Source: Gemmatimonadota bacterium (GTDB lineage Bacteria > Gemmatimonadota > Gemmatimonadetes > Gemmatimonadales > Gemmatimonadaceae). From it: a stretch of 7,379 nucleotides of DNA. Below are positions 5,820 through 7,379 of the stretch, piece by piece. The notes beneath the pieces were generated by a model. The model was not told the origin of the DNA, ran no database searches, and saw nothing but the letters and a program-made list of their open reading frames with translations. The DNA lies in assembly GCA_023249395.1 (NCBI GenBank), contig JAHFCS010000098.1, positions 1-7,379 on the forward strand, read 5' to 3'. Each line of letters starts with the position of its first letter. Positions within the stretch are counted from its first letter, which is position 1. The translations under genes were made by a program, and so were the position numbers.

Positions 5820-6922
5820 GCCTTGTCGCCGTCCTTGTTCTTGTCTGTGTCCTGTTCCTGGAGACGCTCGCCGACCTCGAGGTCAGCCGAGTCGATCATC
5901 CCGCCCGCGAAATCGCGGACGGAAGTGAGGACTTCGTCACGCGTCGAGGATTTCTTGAGGCGCACGAGATAATAGATCTCCGAGGGCTTGCCGGTGTTGG
6001 TCACGACTTCATCGAGCTTCCAACGCTTGGCCATCTTGCCGAGGACTTTTTCCGCGACCTCCTGCGCCTCGGTCACGTTATCGGTCCTGATCGTCATCAC
6101 GGCGTTGTACCGCGGCTTCTTCTTTTTCTTGCCGATCACGTTGCGCACGCGGTCGAATCTGTCGGCGAGCCTGCCGGCGCTCTGGGGAGTGAGCGTCAGC
6201 ACGAGGTCCCGGTCGGGAACGACGTTCTCGGTGGTTTGATTCGCGAGTATCGCCAGCGGTCCCGCCCACTGAGATGATGCCGTTGGCGTCAGAACGTTGC
6301 GGCCGTAGTCGTACCGCCAGGTGAGGAGCAGCACCAGGTTGAAAACGATCGACAGGATCGCGCCCACCACGAGCGCCTGGACGCCGGCGCAGAAACCGAC
6401 CGCGATGGCGAGGAAGATGAAGACGAGGTCTCGCGTGTCCCGCAGGTTGGTTCGAAATCTCACCGCGCCGACGACACCGACGAGACTGAAGGCCAGGGCG
6501 AGGCCGTTCTGGACGACGATGATGATTCCGGCGACGACGAGTGGCAGGATGATCAGCGTCTGCACGACGCCCTGGTTGTGCCCCGGCACCGACCGCGCCG
6601 ACATGTACACCCATGAAACGGGCAGCATCAGCACGAGTGTGCCGAGAAGGCTGAGCAGCGTGATGAGCGCCAGCTCTCCGAGCGATCCGGCGCCGAATCC
6701 CCGAAGAACGGCCTTCGATCCCGTCAGCCCATCTTCGAGAATCTGCGGAGTAGCGGTGACTGCATTCAGACCCTTGCCCGCGACGTGCTTGACGGTGTCG
6801 GGGAAGAAATACGCAAGCACCGCGACGATGACGGCGACGACCACATAGTAGGCGAGCAGCCGGCGGACCGGCCGATTCGACCCTTGCGCCATGACGTCGA
6901 TGATGTTGTTGAGCACGGTCAT
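5816..6922 (-). CDS. DUF4956-family inner-membrane protein with cytoplasmic C-terminal domain
   Basis: This is the first gene of the minus-strand operon, with 368 residues. AGGAG lies six bases before the ATG at 6920-6922. Hydrophobic segments are seen near 23-40, 83-107, 119-138, 139-153, 166-180 and 182-201, so about four to six membrane helices. The stretch SLVGVVGAVRFRTNLRDTRD (146-165) is the signature of DUF4956: a Gly-rich helix followed by Arg and Asp residues. The soluble part after 205 contains five lysines (265-269) and an alpha/beta region (271-345) that looks like a small ferredoxin-like domain. The acidic tail includes DTDKNKDGD (358-366). DUF4956 proteins are uncharacterised but often lie beside VTC-type polyphosphate polymerase genes; none is seen in this window. 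A role in envelope phosphate or polymer chemistry is only a suggestion. Confidence 0.85.
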   Translation of the reverse strand: MTVLNNIIDVMAQGSNRPVRRLLAYYVVVAVIVAVLAYFFPDTVKHVAGKGLNAVTATPQILEDGLTGSKAVLRGFGAGSLGELALITLLSLLGTLVLMLPVSWVYMSARSVPGHNQGVVQTLIILPLVVAGIIIVVQNGLALAFSLVGVVGAVRFRTNLRDTRDLVFIFLAIAVGFCAGVQALVVGAILSIVFNLVLLLTWRYDYGRNVLTPTASSQWAGPLAILANQTTENVVPDRDLVLTLTPQSAGRLADRFDRVRNVIGKKKKKPRYNAVMTIRTDNVTEAQEVAEKVLGKMAKRWKLDEVVTNTGKPSEIYYLVRLKKSSTRDEVLTSVRDFAGGMIDSADLEVGERLQEQDTDKNKDGDKA

Positions 6923-6928
6923 GCCACG

Positions 6929-6933
6929 CTCCT
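6929..6933 (-). promoter_or_regulatory. Strong ribosome binding site of the operon's first gene
   Basis: AGGAG on the minus strand, six bases before the ATG at 6920-6922, is a near-ideal Shine-Dalgarno and fixes the start of the DUF4956 gene. The downstream genes in the block have weak or no such site, consistent with coupled translation. Confidence 0.7.
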
Positions 6934-6952
6934 GTGCAAGTTGGACGCCCGC

Positions 6953-6958
6953 TTTATA
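6953..6958 (-). promoter_or_regulatory. Possible -10 element (TATAAA) for the minus-strand operon
   Basis: TATAAA on the minus strand is preceded by a G-rich stretch and lies about 30 bases before the ATG of the DUF4956 gene. It would give a short leader that still contains the AGGAG site. I find no convincing -35 hexamer at the usual spacing, so the call rests on the -10 sequence and on its position in the divergent intergenic region. Confidence 0.3.
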
Positions 6959-7094
6959 CCCAGGTACGACAGTCTAACTCGGATCACAAAGTCTTCTCGC
7001 GTTAAATGTGCAGCCTTTTTCCTCCGGCGTGAGGCTAGGTATGGCGCTCGAGCGGCTCGGAAAGCTCGGGTGCGTACATCGTTCGATAGAGACC

Positions 7095-7121
7095 CGGAGA
7101 ACGCGGAGAACGCGGAGTAAA
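7095..7121. repeat. 9-bp tandem repeat, three units (CGGAGAACG)
   Basis: CGGAGAACG occurs at 7095-7103 and 7104-7112, and a degenerate third unit CGGAGTAAA at 7113-7121 is followed by another CGG. On the minus strand it reads as CTCCGCGTT repeats. I recall similar C/T/G-rich short tandem elements in intergenic DNA of many environmental bacteria, but cannot confirm the relation here. It lies about 100 bases before the peroxiredoxin start and about 170 bases before the operon start, so it may have a regulatory or structural role, or none. Confidence 0.7.
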
Positions 7122-7212
7122 CGGAAAGGTGAAAGACGGGAAGACCCCCGATCCTTGATGCCGGCCCTTGCGCTCTCCAGTTTCCCAAACCAACTCTCAT
7201 CCAACTGCACAC

Positions 7213-7218
7213 GAGGAG
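7213..7218 (+). promoter_or_regulatory. Ribosome binding site of the peroxiredoxin gene
   Basis: GAGGAG lies six bases before the ATG at 7225-7227. It decides the start and excludes the upstream open frame that crosses it in another phase. Confidence 0.75.
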
Positions 7219-7224
7219 TTCACC

Positions 7225-7379
7225 ATGGCGCTCCGCATCGGCCAGACCGCCCCTGATTTCGAGGCCTTCACCACCCAGGGAAGAATCAGTTTCCATGAGT
7301 GGCTCGGAGATTCCTGGGGAATCCTCTTCTCGCACCCGAAGGACTTCACTCCCGTCTGCACCACTGAGCTCGGCTACAT
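7225..7379 (+). CDS. Peroxiredoxin, Prx6 / 1-Cys type (partial, N-terminal 51 residues)
   Basis: Only the first 51 residues are in the window; the gene runs off the right edge. The product begins MALRIGQTAPDF, the usual AhpC/TSA opening, and contains HPKDFTPVCTTELG at 37-50. In it Pro38, Thr42 and the peroxidatic Cys45 form the PxxxTxxC active site. The 'HPKDFTPVCTTELG' form is typical of the Prx6 subgroup, which reduces hydrogen peroxide, organic peroxides and peroxynitrite in the cytoplasm. There is no signal peptide. Whether a resolving Cys is present cannot be seen. It is transcribed away from the envelope operon, and nothing suggests a shared function beyond a shared intergenic region. 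Confidence 0.93.
   Translation, partial: MALRIGQTAPDFEAFTTQGRISFHEWLGDSWGILFSHPKDFTPVCTTELGY

Larger units (their letters stand above)
6923..7224. other. Divergent intergenic region, 302 nt
   Basis: This stretch separates the minus-strand operon from the plus-strand peroxiredoxin gene and must hold both promoters. Visible in it are the AGGAG site and possible -10 of the operon, a 9-bp tandem repeat at 7095-7121, and the peroxiredoxin ribosome binding site at 7213-7218. I could not identify a convincing sigma-70 promoter for the peroxiredoxin. Two open frames cross it (minus-strand 7335-6919 and plus-strand 7008-7256), but both run into real genes and have low-complexity Arg/Ser products, so I treat the region as non-coding. 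Confidence 0.6.

Noticed and set aside
7012..7036. Short inverted repeat AGCCT...AGGCT next to a T-run, possible terminator
   Set aside because: Only five base pairs with a long loop, and it lies upstream of both divergent genes, where a terminator is not expected.
6919..7335. Minus-strand 138-residue open frame crossing the intergenic region
   Set aside because: It overlaps the peroxiredoxin start on the opposite strand and reads through the 9-bp repeat, giving a low-complexity Ser/Phe/Arg segment.

Overview
The window looks like part of a chromosome from a high-GC, diderm (Gram-negative type) bacterium. Evidence for two membranes is an Omp85-like outer-membrane barrel ending in Phe and three predicted lipoproteins. 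The high GC content, the codon use and this gene set would fit Gemmatimonadota or a similar soil or sediment lineage, but that is inference and no marker gene here settles it. I see no tRNA, rRNA, CRISPR array, insertion sequence or integrase.

Layout. Positions 2-232 (+) hold the 3' end of an unrecognised gene. A perfect 15-bp hairpin (240-273) separates it from a convergent minus-strand block. Read in the direction of transcription, the block starts at 6922 with a DUF4956-type inner-membrane protein (6922-5816). It continues with an SdiA-regulated/YjiK-like beta-propeller lipoprotein (5819-4911), an 873-residue outer-membrane protein with an N-terminal kinase-like domain (4923-2302), a calcineurin-like metallophosphoesterase lipoprotein (2321-1293) and a small 'WGGD'-type lipoprotein (1283-873). 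A four-helix membrane protein (730-290) follows after a 142-nt gap. The 302-nt divergent intergenic region 6923-7224 holds a possible promoter, a 9-bp tandem repeat and the leader of a peroxiredoxin gene that runs off the right edge (7225-7379, +).

How the genes fit together. The first five minus-strand genes are packed with 4-nt ATGA overlaps (twice), a 20-nt overlap and a 9-nt gap, so they are very probably one translationally coupled operon. All five products are predicted to be in or on the envelope. The central pair is the most interesting part: an Omp85-type protein with a DRHxxQ/PRDRD kinase-like domain next to a surface or periplasmic PAP-type phosphatase. From memory, Bacteroidota encode long proteins in which a metallophosphoesterase, this kinase-like domain and the Omp85 barrel are fused, and here the same parts appear split across two overlapping genes. 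I propose an envelope-located phosphorylation/dephosphorylation system of unknown substrate. DUF4956 proteins often sit beside VTC-type polyphosphate polymerases, which adds a possible link to phosphate chemistry. Function is inferred from sequence only.
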